Source of the DNA: Ursus arctos
Taxonomy: Eukaryota; Chordata; Mammalia; Carnivora; Ursidae
Assembly: GCF_023065955.2 (NCBI RefSeq)
Contig: NW_026623078.1
Coordinates: 6,954,199-7,018,198 of the forward strand
DNA: 64,000 nucleotides
Direction of reading: 5' to 3'
This document shows, piece after piece, positions 37,350-48,500 of this stretch. The translations under genes were made by a program, and so were the position numbers. The notes beneath the pieces were generated by a model. That model was not told the DNA's origin. It ran no database searches and worked only from the letters and a program-made list of their open reading frames with translations. Position 1 is the first letter of the stretch. Each line of letters opens with the position of its first letter.

Positions 37350-37520
37350 CACACACAGGTGAATGAATGTAGGGGCAGAGGGAGAGGGTGAGAGAGAATC
37401 TCAACCAGACTCCCCTCTGAGTGCAGAGACTGACATGGGGCTCCATTCCATGACCCTGAGATCATGACCTGAGCCAAAACCAAGAGTTGGACACTTAACT
37501 GACTGAGCCACACATGCCCC
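37290..37520 (-). repeat. SINEC
   Basis: A minus-strand Can-SINE with a (GA)n tract at 37315-37343 and a diverged head (GGGGCATGTGTGGCTCAG read on minus). Flanking TTATTA-type repeats are too short to define a clear duplication. Confidence 0.88.
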
Positions 37521-38741
37521 CTGAGTTATTACTTTTGTCCTTAGTTTCCATTTTTTACAATTTGTATATCACAAATTTTTAATTTTATACTGTTAGAATG
37601 TGTTAGACTTGCTCTTTGAAGTTTTAGATTTTTGTGCTTGACCAAATCTATAAAAATTTTCAGATATTAGCTCTTTAAATATCACTTGACTCTTCCTTTC
37701 TTTGGAATTGTCAATTAAACTAATGTTAGACTTCCACATTTAACTTCTCTTTCATTTTTCTCTTTTTGTCTCTTCACAATGCATTAATGTCCAACGTCTT
37801 CTGATGTAGTCTCTAGTTAATTTATTCTCCTATGTGCTCTCCCATCCACTATTAAATCTGTCCAATGAGTTTTTAATTTTCATTATTATATATTTTTTTA
37901 TTCTGGATAGTTATATTTTCTCCAAAAAAAAAAAAAATCCCATATCCATTAACCAGTGTGTTGACACATCTATCTGGTGTCAGTGGATGAAAGTGTAACA
38001 CCATAGAGAAGTTTAAATCAATTTCCATGATGGAAGAAGCTCTCAATACCTTCATGAAGAAAAGTTAGTAAGAGAAGTGATGTCTAGACTTTTAAAAAAA
38101 TCAGTTAAAGTCCTTACCTCTTTCTCTTTTGTTAGGGTTGGGAGGGATGGGTGTTAAAGAAAAAAAAAATGCTGACCCCTAACTGTTAGGGAGAAGAAAT
38201 GCCTGCTGGCTGCTAACTCTCCTGGTGAAGCTGCAAAAAAGGGACTATGTCAGCAGAAAGTGAATCTAAATACCACAGAAAACAAATCTACATGCCAAAT
38301 GTTACTGTCCACAAAGGCAGAAGAAAATTCCAGTGAATTTCCAGCTTGTGAAATAGAAGGGAAAGATCTTTGCAAGCTTGATCCTCATAAAAGCATTTCC
38401 ATCACAATGTGAAATTCCCTACCATGTTGCACACAAAATTTGGAAAATCTTTCTTCACTTCATTACAACGTGGACATACTTCCATTTGGGATGGTACAAA
38501 AGCCAATGTAGTAAGCAACCTATGGTAGCCTGCCACAGATGACATTAAGAAAGAACAGATCTTAGACAAAATTATTATTAAGTGGAGAAATGCACTTGGT
38601 TCTTGTTCACTCTCCCTTTTGTACCCCATTCCCAACACCCTATACATACTGTGGTTCTACTACCTCAAGCTGACTGTTGATGCACAGAGATCCCCATATT
38701 GCATGATAATGACCTATAAATGCTTTATATTCCAATCATTC
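37521..38741. other. non-coding stretch up to the retrocopy 3' end
   Basis: No supportable gene. The part at 38150-38520 reads faintly like coding sequence in one plus frame, but with stops and no recognised family. Confidence 0.4.
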
Positions 38742-38770
38742 TTTTTTTCTGGTTCTTAAGGAGTTTTATT
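38742..38770 (-). terminator. candidate retrocopy 3' end: AATAAA plus A-tract
   Basis: On the minus strand AATAAA (38765-38770) is followed 16 nt later by a 7-A tract (38742-38748). This is the spacing of a polyadenylation signal and the start of a retroposed poly(A) tail. Local base composition changes here from AT-rich flank (below) to GC-rich sequence (above). The tail is short, so the call is tentative. Confidence 0.5.
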
Positions 38771-41458
38771 GGTCAACTTTAACCCCATCTCTGGATTTCT
38801 GACCCAGGAGGAAGCTTACCACAGCCTGGACTGAGTCTAGAGCCCCTTGATAAATAAAAGACCTATTTACATACAAAACACAAACACAGACATCTGGAAA
38901 CTTACTGGCCTATACCAAACAACATAAAAAACCATTCTCAGAAATCTCCAGAGAAGGTCAGCTCACCTCCTGCTGTTCTCCGCCCTGCCCACCCCTTATC
39001 CCCTGCCCCCACGTGGGTTCTAAAGCACTGATGTGCTGTATTCCACAGAGTCCACAGGATGGCATAAACATTTCACAAAAGTGCCCAGCTCCGAGACAGC
39101 ATGGTTCCATTTCTCCCGGGGTTAGCTGTCAGAAGTGAGATTAACGCCAGACAACAGAGACCCTCCTCCATGCTTCCCATAGGAGGTTAGCCTCCAGATG
39201 CAGTGCGGAGCTGGGCCATCGTTATCTTCTCTGTAGAGTGTTCTATGGTCTATGATCTTACGGCTCCCCTGCCCAACAAGGTAGGCATTGTTGTTTCTAT
39301 TTAACAAGGAAACTGTTGCTCAGAGAGATTAGAGGACTTGTCCAAGATCATACAGACAAAAAAGCGATAAGAGCAGGACTCAAAGCAAAGTCTTTGAAGT
39401 ACAAAACTGGTGTCCCTTCTCCCAGTCATCACAACGGGCAACGGTTTACCTGGTACTGACTTGGACACAAGCAAGAGGAACTGTGGTGTGAGGAGGGGTG
39501 GCTTACATATGCAGGGCAGGAAACTTCAGCAGCTCATGCTGGCATGGGAGGCTCCTAAGCCCAGCTCTTCCAGGATGGATGGACAAGGAAGAAGTGGTTG
39601 AATGTCAGGGGCTCACATGGGCAACAGAACACAGTAGAGAGACCATGGGCCCTCACATCTGCCTTGAGCCTTGGTCCCATTAGCGTCTGTGTCCCATGCC
39701 CCAGTTCTTCAGCAGTGAAGGCTAGGGACACTTTGCTCACTCACAACACTCAGTTTAGGTTCTTCTAAGGAAGCCGAAGGAGGCTTCTCAGAGCTGAGTG
39801 ACCTCTTAAAGCTCAAAGTTACGGCCATTTCCTACAGTTTCCTAAGAGTAGAGGGCAGAGAGCCTGTTCCCTGGAGCTGCTCTCAGGAGCTCTTAATCAG
39901 ATTAGCAGCCCCTTCCACTAGTAGAGAGCTCCTGGGTCTTCCAACCTCTTTTACATCCACAGTCCTATTTGACTTCGTAACAGAGATGAAGGATTAGCCA
40001 GCATTCTCCCCACATTGGCCATCAGTCGTGGCAGAACCAAGACTTTTCAGCTGACGCTCTTTCAGGATTAGAATCCGGAATTCAGGTGGGGAAGCCACCC
40101 CGTGATCTAAATCCCATTGTTGATCACGAGGATACACAGGGCAAAGCCCCGAGTCTACCTGCTCGGCTGTCCCTCCCAGGTTTAGCATCACAGAATGGAG
40201 GGCAAAAGTAGACGGTATGACCACGGTGGGACCCACAGCCACCAGAATTGAGTCAAAGGGTATAAATGTCATTGTCATGAAAATCCAGCAACTCTTCTAG
40301 AGCCTGTTGGTTAGAAAGAGCTCTGCTATAACCCCATGCCCAGTCTTGCAAAGTCATGACAGGGCAGAGCTGGGAAAGACCAAGGTCCATGATGATCCAT
40401 AAGTGGGTCATCTCTGTCCTAACGGGTGAGAAGACAGAGGCCCAGGGAAGGGAGGGCACCTGCCCAAGGTCCTACAGGTACCTGACGGCAGAGCCGAGTC
40501 TCAAATCCTGGGCTCCTGACTTCATCACAGCACGCATGGCTCATAGGGAAGCTCTGAAAAGCCTCAAGGAAGTCTAGAGTCATGATCCAGCCACACTTTT
40601 TATAAGGATGTCTCCCCTGAGCCATCCCAGAGGAGGGTGCCGTGTGGATCCCTTGGGGGAGGAAGGAGAGCCACCAACGCGTGCTGCCTCAGAGGCTTTG
40701 CCCACTCTTAATCTTACTGTGACCATCTTCATCTTCTGCTTTCCTCCCTCCCTCGCCTACTCCCTCCCAGGGGGTCACCCCCCTGAGGGTTTACTTTGCC
40801 CTGTCATCCATCCTGTAAGGGTGGGTGATATGGGGAGAAGAAAAAAGAGCATTTGTGGAATTTCTACCAGTTACAGGTGCATCTCCCTTCAGCAGACAGG
40901 CGGGCACAGCGGGCAAAGCTGGTGTACCTGCTGTACCCCCCCCCTTTGGTTCCTTCATGAAAGAAGCCTCCCTATACAAACAAACAAACCTGGGATCTAG
41001 ACAGAGAAAGAGGATCTTTCTCACAGGTTCTCACTTCTCCCCCCTCCTCGTTGCACTGGGTGTGCCAGTCGGGTTAGGATGGGGACAAACAGTCAAGGCG
41101 GGAGAGCAGCCCGAGTCTCTGCCACCTGCAGACCCCCAGACAGGACCACCCTCAGCCCGCCTGAGATCTGGGGCACCACACCCACCACACGTGTGGGCCC
41201 CCAGGCACCCTGTGAATGCACAGGATCAGGGAAGCGAGGCTTTGACTCTCCCTGATTCCCAAGGTGGGAGATTGGGAGCAAACGAGGGTCCGCCCGCACA
41301 CCAGAGGCACCTGTAATACCATGGGTAGGACGGCCATTCTGGCCCCCTCACCCTGCTTCAAAGTGGGCTCCCCCTACTCCAACCCTGGCCCTCCCAGCTT
41401 TTACACCCAGTGCTGAGATGAGCAGAGCTCCTCCGCCAGTCCCACAGGCAAGTGTTCC
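38771..41458 (-). other. putative 3' UTR part of the AVPR1B-like retrocopy
   Basis: About 2.7 kb of GC-richer DNA between the receptor stop codon and the candidate poly(A) site. It contains two MIR-like blocks (about 39290-39400 and 40420-40520). All open frames here lack family features, so I treat it as untranslated. Confidence 0.45.
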
Positions 41459-42727
41459 CTAAAAGGTGATGGTCTCAGTGGAGGCCTTGCCGTCCACCTG
41501 CACTGAGTCCTTTGGTGAGCCTTCAGGCCCAGGGTCCCCGCTGAGTCTGGGGCTGAGGGTGAGAGTGGGCAAGCCGCTGGAGCAGGTCAGCAGGGTGGTG
41601 CGGCGGCTCGAGGGGCTGTCGCTGGAGTGCCATGAGCGGGGCCGGGGCCGGGGTCCCCCACAGCAGGCCAGGCGGCACAGGGGGTGAGGCCGCAAGTGGC
41701 TGTTGAAGCCCATGTAGACCCAGGGATTGCAACAGCTGCTGAGGCTGCCCAGGAGCATGGAGATGGTGAAGGCCACGTCGGTGGAATCTTCATCAGGGGC
41801 ATTCTTGTCCCACACAGACCACATGTGGATGCTGAAGAAGGGTGCCCAGCAGGCGATGTAGGCCAGCACGATGACAAAAGTCATTTTCACGGTTTGGATC
41901 TTGGCCCTGGAGATGGTGCTGATGCTGCTGACACAGGACGGCAGCCCCCGCATGGCTGCAGCTGGGCCAGAAGGTGAGGTCCTGTCCCAAGTCCTCCAGC
42001 CCCTTCCTTCCACCTTCTGGGTCTGCGTCTTGACTTCTAGGTTTTTACAGATCTCGTGGTAGATGAGGCTGTAGCAGGCCATGAGCATGGCCACAGGCAG
42101 GACAAAGATGGCCAGGGTGGTCCACGTGATATAGACCCGAGGCCCCCAGGGGTTGCGGAAGTCTGCCCAGCAGTCCAGCACCCCAGTGCCCTGGATCACC
42201 TCCCGCAAAGAAAAGATGAAGACTTGAGTCAGGCTGAGGATGGCAGCCAGCAGCCAGGGAGCAGCGATGAGCTGGTAGGTGGACTGGCTGGGCTGCTGGA
42301 GGCTGCGCAGGGGGCGGCAAACAGCCAGGTAGTGGTCCAGCGTCATGGCCAGCAGCATGTAGGTGGAGGCAAACATGCTAAGCCCCTGCAGATACTTGAC
42401 GGCCCGGCAGAGGAGGTCAGGGCCCCGGAAGCGGTAGGTGATGTCCCACAGCAGCTGGGGCAGCACCTGGAAGAGTGCCACGCCCAGGTCAGTCAGGGCC
42501 AGGTGCAGAACAAACAGGTGCATGCGGGAGCGCTTGTGGCTGGGCTGTCCCAGGGTCAGCAGCACAGTCAGATTGCCCCCTGTCGCCAGCACCAGGACGG
42601 TGCCCAGGACTCTGATCTCTACCTTGGCCAGCTCCTCATCCCGGCCCAGCCAGGGTGTGGTGGCATTGGGGGCAGAGAAGGGGCCCAGAGGAGTGGGGTT
42701 GGCAGCCCAGGCAGACCCATAATCCAT
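41459..42727 (-). CDS. AVPR1B: vasopressin V1b receptor-like retrogene, intronless, open frame
   Basis: This resembles the Gq-coupled arginine-vasopressin V1b (V3) receptor, which in pituitary corticotrophs drives ACTH release. I chose the ATG at 42725-42727 (MDYGSAW...), giving 422 residues against 424 in human. The frame is open 70 codons further upstream, but that part is unlike the receptor. Visible features: N-glycosylation site at N21; TM1 GGN (N52); TM2 D80; disulfide cysteines C107 and C186; TM5 P211; CWAP at 293-296 in TM6; NPWVY at 334-338 in TM7; palmitoylation-type CC at 355-356; C-terminus ETITF. The family's TM6/TM7 intron would fall near residues 309-314 (about 41785-41803), but the frame runs straight through, so this is a processed copy. 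Odd residues: D131-H132-Y133 instead of DRY, S330 instead of Asn 7.45, T167 instead of the SLPQ proline, and R39 in TM1. It lies among olfactory receptors. Expression is unknown. It may be an intact-frame pseudogene. Confidence 0.9.
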   Translation of the reverse strand: MDYGSAWAANPTPLGPFSAPNATTPWLGRDEELAKVEIRVLGTVLVLATGGNLTVLLTLGQPSHKRSRMHLFVLHLALTDLGVALFQVLPQLLWDITYRFRGPDLLCRAVKYLQGLSMFASTYMLLAMTLDHYLAVCRPLRSLQQPSQSTYQLIAAPWLLAAILSLTQVFIFSLREVIQGTGVLDCWADFRNPWGPRVYITWTTLAIFVLPVAMLMACYSLIYHEICKNLEVKTQTQKVEGRGWRTWDRTSPSGPAAAMRGLPSCVSSISTISRAKIQTVKMTFVIVLAYIACWAPFFSIHMWSVWDKNAPDEDSTDVAFTISMLLGSLSSCCNPWVYMGFNSHLRPHPLCRLACCGGPRPRPRSWHSSDSPSSRRTTLLTCSSGLPTLTLSPRLSGDPGPEGSPKDSVQVDGKASTETITF

Positions 42728-43950
42728 GGCTGACTTTGCTGGGAGGGAAGGGAAGGAGGCTGAGAGAGGGGCGCACAGTGTGGAGGCAAGTGGAGAGGTC
42801 TGATGGGTGAAATGGAGGGAAAAGGGCAAGGTTTCAGATGGGGAGAAGGGGGAATGACAGGGAGAAGGTGAAAATAGGTAGGAATAGAGAGGAGGAGAGA
42901 GAAAGAGATAAGGAAGGAGGAGATCCTGATCCCACAATGTGGAGGGAAGCTAGGAGCGAGGAGAAAGAGGGCTCAGGGAGGAGGACAGGGTGTCAGGAAA
43001 AGAAGAATGGTTGAGGCTGTGCAGGGTGAGGCTTCTGGAAGGGAAGGAAGCCTGGGGAGCTGCCACCACTTCCCAATCCACCGGAAATTCACTTTCTCCC
43101 AACTTTTCTGGAAGCGGAAAGCGGATGTCCCTAAGCCTGCTTGGTGGTGAGGTCAGGGCCATGGGGGACGCCCGCTGGGCTGGAAGCCCCAGGGAAGCCC
43201 GCGCGGGGCGGGAGCCCTGACCAGCAGAGGAGGGAGCACAGCGGCTGGAGCCCAGTGGGGGTTTTATGGGCTTGCAGCAGGAGCCCAGCGGCCCCTCCGC
43301 GCGCTGGTTGGCTCCGGCAGAGGAGGGCGGAGTGAGGCTCCCCACCACGCGCTGCCTGCAGGAGGACGAGAGGCTGGGAAGGGGCGGGGGGGGGGGGTGT
43401 CGGGGAGGGAGAAAGGGCAGCCGAGCAGGGACAGGGAGCGAGAGAAGCAGAAGACACAGACAAGCGCTCACAGTCCTGCCAGACCCCCGGACTTCATCTA
43501 TGCTCGCACCCCGGAACCGTCGGACTGTCTCCCAAGACAGGTGCACACGCAGGGAGGAGGGGGTGGTCCCTCTGCGACGTGGGGCCCCTAAGGCTGGCAG
43601 CGCTATTGGGAGTGTCCCCTGCCCAGGGCTCCCTGTTAGGCCGCGAAGGGTCCAGAGTCTGCAGGGGTGGTCAGGTGGGCGAGGTGGCGCCCCCAGACGG
43701 AGCCCTCAAGCCCTTGGCGACGACGTCTGACCGCAGCCACTGGTGGGAGACTTGGAGCCACAAGGCAGGAAGAGAAAGCCGAGTGTGGAGAGGGAGCGGT
43801 GGCGGAGATAGGACAGAGGCGCGGGGTGGACCCCGGAGCCCTGGGGCGCTGGGGTGGGGGAGCGGCGGGGGGGGGGGGTCCGCTGTGTGTGTCCGCAGAA
43901 GTCCTAACCCGCGGCCTCCCCACAGTGTTTCATGGACAAAATCGCAAACG
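42728..43950 (-). promoter_or_regulatory. CpG-rich region upstream of the AVPR1B-like frame
   Basis: From about 43080 to 43940 the DNA is strongly GC- and CpG-rich (CCCGCGCGGGGCGGG, CGGCCCCTCCGCGCGC, GGCGACGACGTC), in contrast to AT-rich DNA on both sides of the locus. It could be retroposed long 5' UTR or promoter-like sequence next to the insertion. Overlapping open frames on both strands here are composition artefacts. No TATA box or start site can be fixed. Confidence 0.5.
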
Positions 43951-44640
43951 CAGTTAACCACCCTGAGGGGGCAGAAAACAGGCCCAGAGAAGTAGCGTGA
44001 CTTGCTCTAGAAGATCACAGAACCAGTATGCCACAGGGGCAGAACCTTCCCGCGCTGCGTGCCTTTCCAAGAAGGAAGCTAATGCCCAGTGTGTGAGAAG
44101 CACTGGTGCTCAGGGGACATACAGCAGGTGGATTACAGATGAGAAGTTCTTTGGGAGTGACAACAGCATAGTCCACCACCCTCAGAAAGCGCAGGGTCTA
44201 TCATTGATCAGAAGTCCTCTTGTCTCTCCCTGTCATCAAACCAGATGCCCCTTCAGTGTCACCCACCCACCCACGCAATTAACATGCTTCTTGAAGAGAT
44301 TACCTCCTAAACACCTACAAATTCATCTCCACTTCCTCCCACTGCCTGGGTGCAAACACCATCTCTCCCCCCAAATACTGTAGCATCCCCTCCTGCACTT
44401 CAACCCAGGCCCCACCTTCTCCAGGATTTTGCTCTCTTTGAATGATAATTTTAAGTCTCTCTACTGGTTCATTCCCCTCTGCAGGCAAACAAACTCTACT
44501 GTTGTCCATTAAAAAAAAAGTCATCACCCTCCTCAGACCCTGTACCCCCACCTCTAGCTACAGCCATCTCTCGCCTCTCACAGCAGAATTTCTATAAAGG
44601 GCTGTCTAGCTGGTCTCTGTTTTCTTGTTCCCATTTATTT
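43951..44640. other. non-coding with MIR- and L2-like remnants
   Basis: About 43955-44045 has an antisense MIR pattern (GGCCCAGAGAAGTAGCGTGACTTGCTC). About 44300-44620 resembles an L2 3' region (CAGCCATCTCTCGCCTC ... GCTGTCTAGCTGGTCTC). No gene. The 5' boundary of the retrocopy may lie here, but no matching target-site duplication was found. Confidence 0.4.
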
Positions 44641-44894
44641 CTGGATATATTCATTAAAATTATGTATACTTACACATTTTTAGAATATTGTGTATTACAT
44701 AAATGATACCATAGTAGAAATACCACTCTAGAACGTACTTATAAAATTCTAGTTGATTTTTGAGATCTGTCCATGATCATACGTGAGATAGATCAAGTTC
44801 ATTCAGTTTAATTACTGCACGTATTCAAACGTGAATATGACACATTTTATTTATCCTGAACCCTATTTTTATCATTGAATTTAGTTCTAGCTAT

Positions 44895-44933
<39 letters not shown>

Positions 44934-45529
44934 TGCTATTTTTTAAAATGCTACAATGACTATTCTTATGTATGCCTCCTTGTGTTCATGTGTGAGAATT
45001 TTCTGGGGTTTACATCCAGAAGTATATGCTGGGTATTGGTATTCTTGGGTCATACAATGCATGAATTTTCAATTAGGTAGGACCATATCCTAACTTTTAT
45101 CTCTAAATTCATTGTATTGATCTATTCTCCCACTGGCTGCATATGACTTTCCTGACATCCTCACAGTCAGAATTGTTCATTTTCACAAACCTGATTGGTG
45201 TGAAATAGAATCCCATTTTGCTTTTCCTTTTTCTCTGATCCCTAATTATTGGAGGTAAATTTCCATATATTTTTTTGTTGTTTGGGTTTCCTCTTCCGTG
45301 GATTGTTCATATCCTCTGCATAATTTTTGATTAGGCCATTTTTCTTACTGATTTGTAGGACTTCTTTACATGTTCTGATATGAACTTTTATGGATTCTGA
45401 TACATAGTAGATATTTTCCTCTATCTGCCACTTATCATTTAACTTTGTTTATGGGGTCATTTGTGACACAAAAAATTTACATTTTAATGTCATCAATACT
45501 TTGTTTTATCATTTCTGCTCTTCTTTTTT
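44641..45529 (-). repeat. old L1 fragment with (ATTT)n microsatellite
   Basis: A diverged L1 end in minus orientation (CTGGGTATTGGTATTCTTGGGTCATA; CTCCCACTGGCTGCATATGAC). An (ATTT)n run lies at about 44890-44934. The younger L1 inserted next to it. Confidence 0.6.
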
Positions 45530-48500
45530 TTAAATATTTTTTATTACATTATGTTAGTCACCATACAGTACATCCCTGGTTTCTGATGCAAGGTTCTATG
45601 ATTCATTAGTTGCGTATAACACCCAGTGCACCTTGCAATATGTGCCCTCCTTACTACCCATCACCAGTTTATCCCATTCCCCCACCCCTGCCCCTCTGAA
45701 GCCCTCAGTTTGTTTCTCAGAGTCCGTAGTCTCCCATGCTTCACTTCCCCTTCTGATTACCCCCCTTTCTTTATCCCTTTCTTCCCCTACCGATCTTCCT
45801 AGTTCTTATGTTCCATAAATGAGAGAAATCATATGATAATTGTCTTTCTCTGCTTGCCTTATTTCACTTAGCATTACCTCCTCCAGTGCCGTCCATGTTG
45901 CAGCAAATGTTGAGAAATCGTTCCTTCTGATAGCTGAGTAATATTCCACTGTATATATGGACCACAGCTTCTTAATCCAGTCATCTGTTGAAGAGCATCT
46001 CGGTTCCTTCCACAATTTAGCTATTGCGGATAATGATGCTATGAACATTGGGGTGCATATGGCCCTTCTCTTCACTACATCTGTATCTTTGGGGTAAATA
46101 CCCGGTATTGCAGTGGCTGGGTCATAGGGTAGCTCAATTTTTAACTTTTTAAGGGACCTCCACACTGTTTTCCAGAGTGGCTGAACCAACCTGCATTCCC
46201 ATCAATAATGTAGGAGGGATTCCCTTTCTCCACATCCTCTCCAGCAATTGCTGTTTCCTGCCTTGTTGATTTTTGCCATTCTAACTGGCATAAGGTGGTA
46301 TCTTAGTGTGGTTTTGATTTGAATTTCCCTGATGGCTAATGATTTTGAACATTTTTTCATGTGTCTCTTAGCCATTTGTATGTCATCATTGGAAAAGTGT
46401 CTGTTCATATCTTCTGCCCATTTTATGATTTATTTGTTTCTTGCATATTGAGTTTGAGAAGTTCTTTGTAGATCTTGGATACCAGTCTTTTATCTGTAGC
46501 ATCATTTGCAAATATATTCTCCCATTCCGTGGGCTGCCTCTTAGTTTTTTTGACTGTTTCCTTGGCTGTGCAGAAGCTTTTGATCTTGATGAAGTCCCAT
46601 AAGTTCATTTTATCTTTTGTTTCTCTTATCTTTGGAGATGTGTCATGAAAAAGGTTGCTGTGGCCGATGTCGTAGAGGTTGCTGCCTATCTTCTCCTCTA
46701 GAATTTTGATGGATTCCTGTCTCACATCGAGGTCTTTCATCCATTTGGAGTTTATCTTTGTGTATGGTGTGAGAGAGTGGTCAAGTTTCATTCTTTTGCA
46801 TGTAGCTGTCCAATTTTCCCAACACCATTTATTGAGGAGACTGTCTTTTTTTTCCACTGGATGTTTTTTCCTGCTTTATCAAAGATTAGTTGCCCAAAGA
46901 GCCGACGGTCCATTTCTGGGTTCTCTATTCTGTTCCATTCGTGTATGTGTCTGTTTTTGTGCCAGTACCATGCTGTCTTTGTGATCACAGCTTTGTAGTA
47001 CAGCTCGAAATCCGGCATTGTGATGCCCCCAGCTTTGTTTTTCCTTTTCAACAGTTCCTTGGCAATTCGGGGTCTTTTCTGGTTCCATACAAATTTAAGG
47101 ACTATTTGTTCCAGTTCTTTGAAAAATTTCCTTGGTATTTTGATCGGGATGGCATTGAAAGTGTAGATTGCTCTGGGTAGCATGGACATTTTAACTATGT
47201 TAATTCTTCCAATCCATGAGGACGGAATATTTTTCCATCGTTTTGTGTCTTCCTCAATGTCTTTCAAGAGTGATTTATAGTTTCTAGAATATAGGTCCTT
47301 TACGTCTCTGGTTAAGTTAATTCCAAGGTAACGTATGGTTTTTGGTGCTATTGTAAATGGGATGGATTCCCTAATTTCTCTTTCTTCAGTCTCATTATTC
47401 GTGTATAGAAATGCAACTGATTTCTGAGCATTGATTTTGTATCCCGCCACATTACTGAATTGCTCTATAACTTCCAGTAGTTTGGGAGTGGATTCTTTTG
47501 GGTTTTCCATATAGAGTATCAGTTTGACTTCTTCTTTGCCGATTTGGATACCTTTTATCCCTTTTTGTTGTCTGATTGCTGTTGCAAGGACTTCTGGTAC
47601 TATGTTGAATAATAGTGGCGAGAGTGGGCATCCTTGTCCTGTTCCTGATCTTGAGAATAAGATCAGGAGAATAATATTTTCTGTAGGCTTTTCATAGATG
47701 GCTTTTATGAGCTTGAGAAATGAACCCTCTATTCCTACACTCTGAAGGGTTTTAATCAGAAAAGGATGCTGTATTTTGTCAAATGCTTTTTCTGCATCTA
47801 TTGAGAGAATCATATGATTTCTGAATTTTTGTTTCTGAATAAAATCTAAGACACTGATAGATTTGCGAATGTTGTACCACCCCTGCATCCCAGAGATGAA
47901 TACCACTTGGTCATGATGGATAATCCTTTTAATGTATAGTTGGATTCTATTTGCCAGGATCTTGTTGAAGATTTTGGCATCCATATTCGTTAGGGAAATC
48001 GGTCTGTAATTCTCCTTTTTGTTAGGGTCTTTGCCTGGTTTGGGGATCAAGGTAATATTGGCCTCATAGAATGAGTTTGGTAGCTTTCCTTCTGTTTCTA
48101 TTTTTTGAAATAGCTTTAGGGGAATAGGTATTATTTCTTCTTTGAATGTTTGGTAGAATTCCCCAGGAAAACCATCCAGGCCTGGAGTTTTGTTATTTGG
48201 AAGATTGTTTATCACTGACTCAATTTCTTCATAATTAATTGGCCTTTTTAAAAAATCAATTTCTTCCTGTTTCAGTCTTGGTAGTTTATGGGTTTCCAGG
48301 AAGGCCTCCATGTCTTCCAGATTGCTTAATTTATTGGCATAAAGCTGTTGATAAAAGTTTCTAATAATCCTTCCAATTTCCTTGGTGTTGGTTGTGACCT
48401 CTCCTTTTTCATTCATAATTTTATTAATTTGGGTCCTTTATTCTTTTGGATAAGTCTTGCCAGAGGTCTGTCAATGTTATTAATTCTCTCAAAGAACCAG

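Noticed and set aside
38150..38640. Possible decayed processed pseudogene in the plus strand
   Set aside because: One frame looks faintly protein-like between stops, but I recognise no family and see no tail or duplication.
40608..41316. Overlapping open frames of 77-163 codons on both strands
   Set aside because: They lie in GC-rich putative 3' UTR, overlap in several frames, and show no domain or family likeness. Stop codons are rare because of composition.
42056..42733. 225-codon plus-strand frame opposite the V1b-like receptor
   Set aside because: It is the antisense shadow of the receptor coding sequence.
42728..42937. N-terminal extension of the V1b-like frame to an upstream ATG
   Set aside because: The extra 70 residues are low-complexity Ser/Pro/Leu, unlike the receptor family. 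The ATG at 42725-42727 matches the known start.
42950..43995. Long frames on both strands in the CpG-rich block
   Set aside because: High GC makes stops rare. There is no recognisable protein and frames on opposite strands compete.
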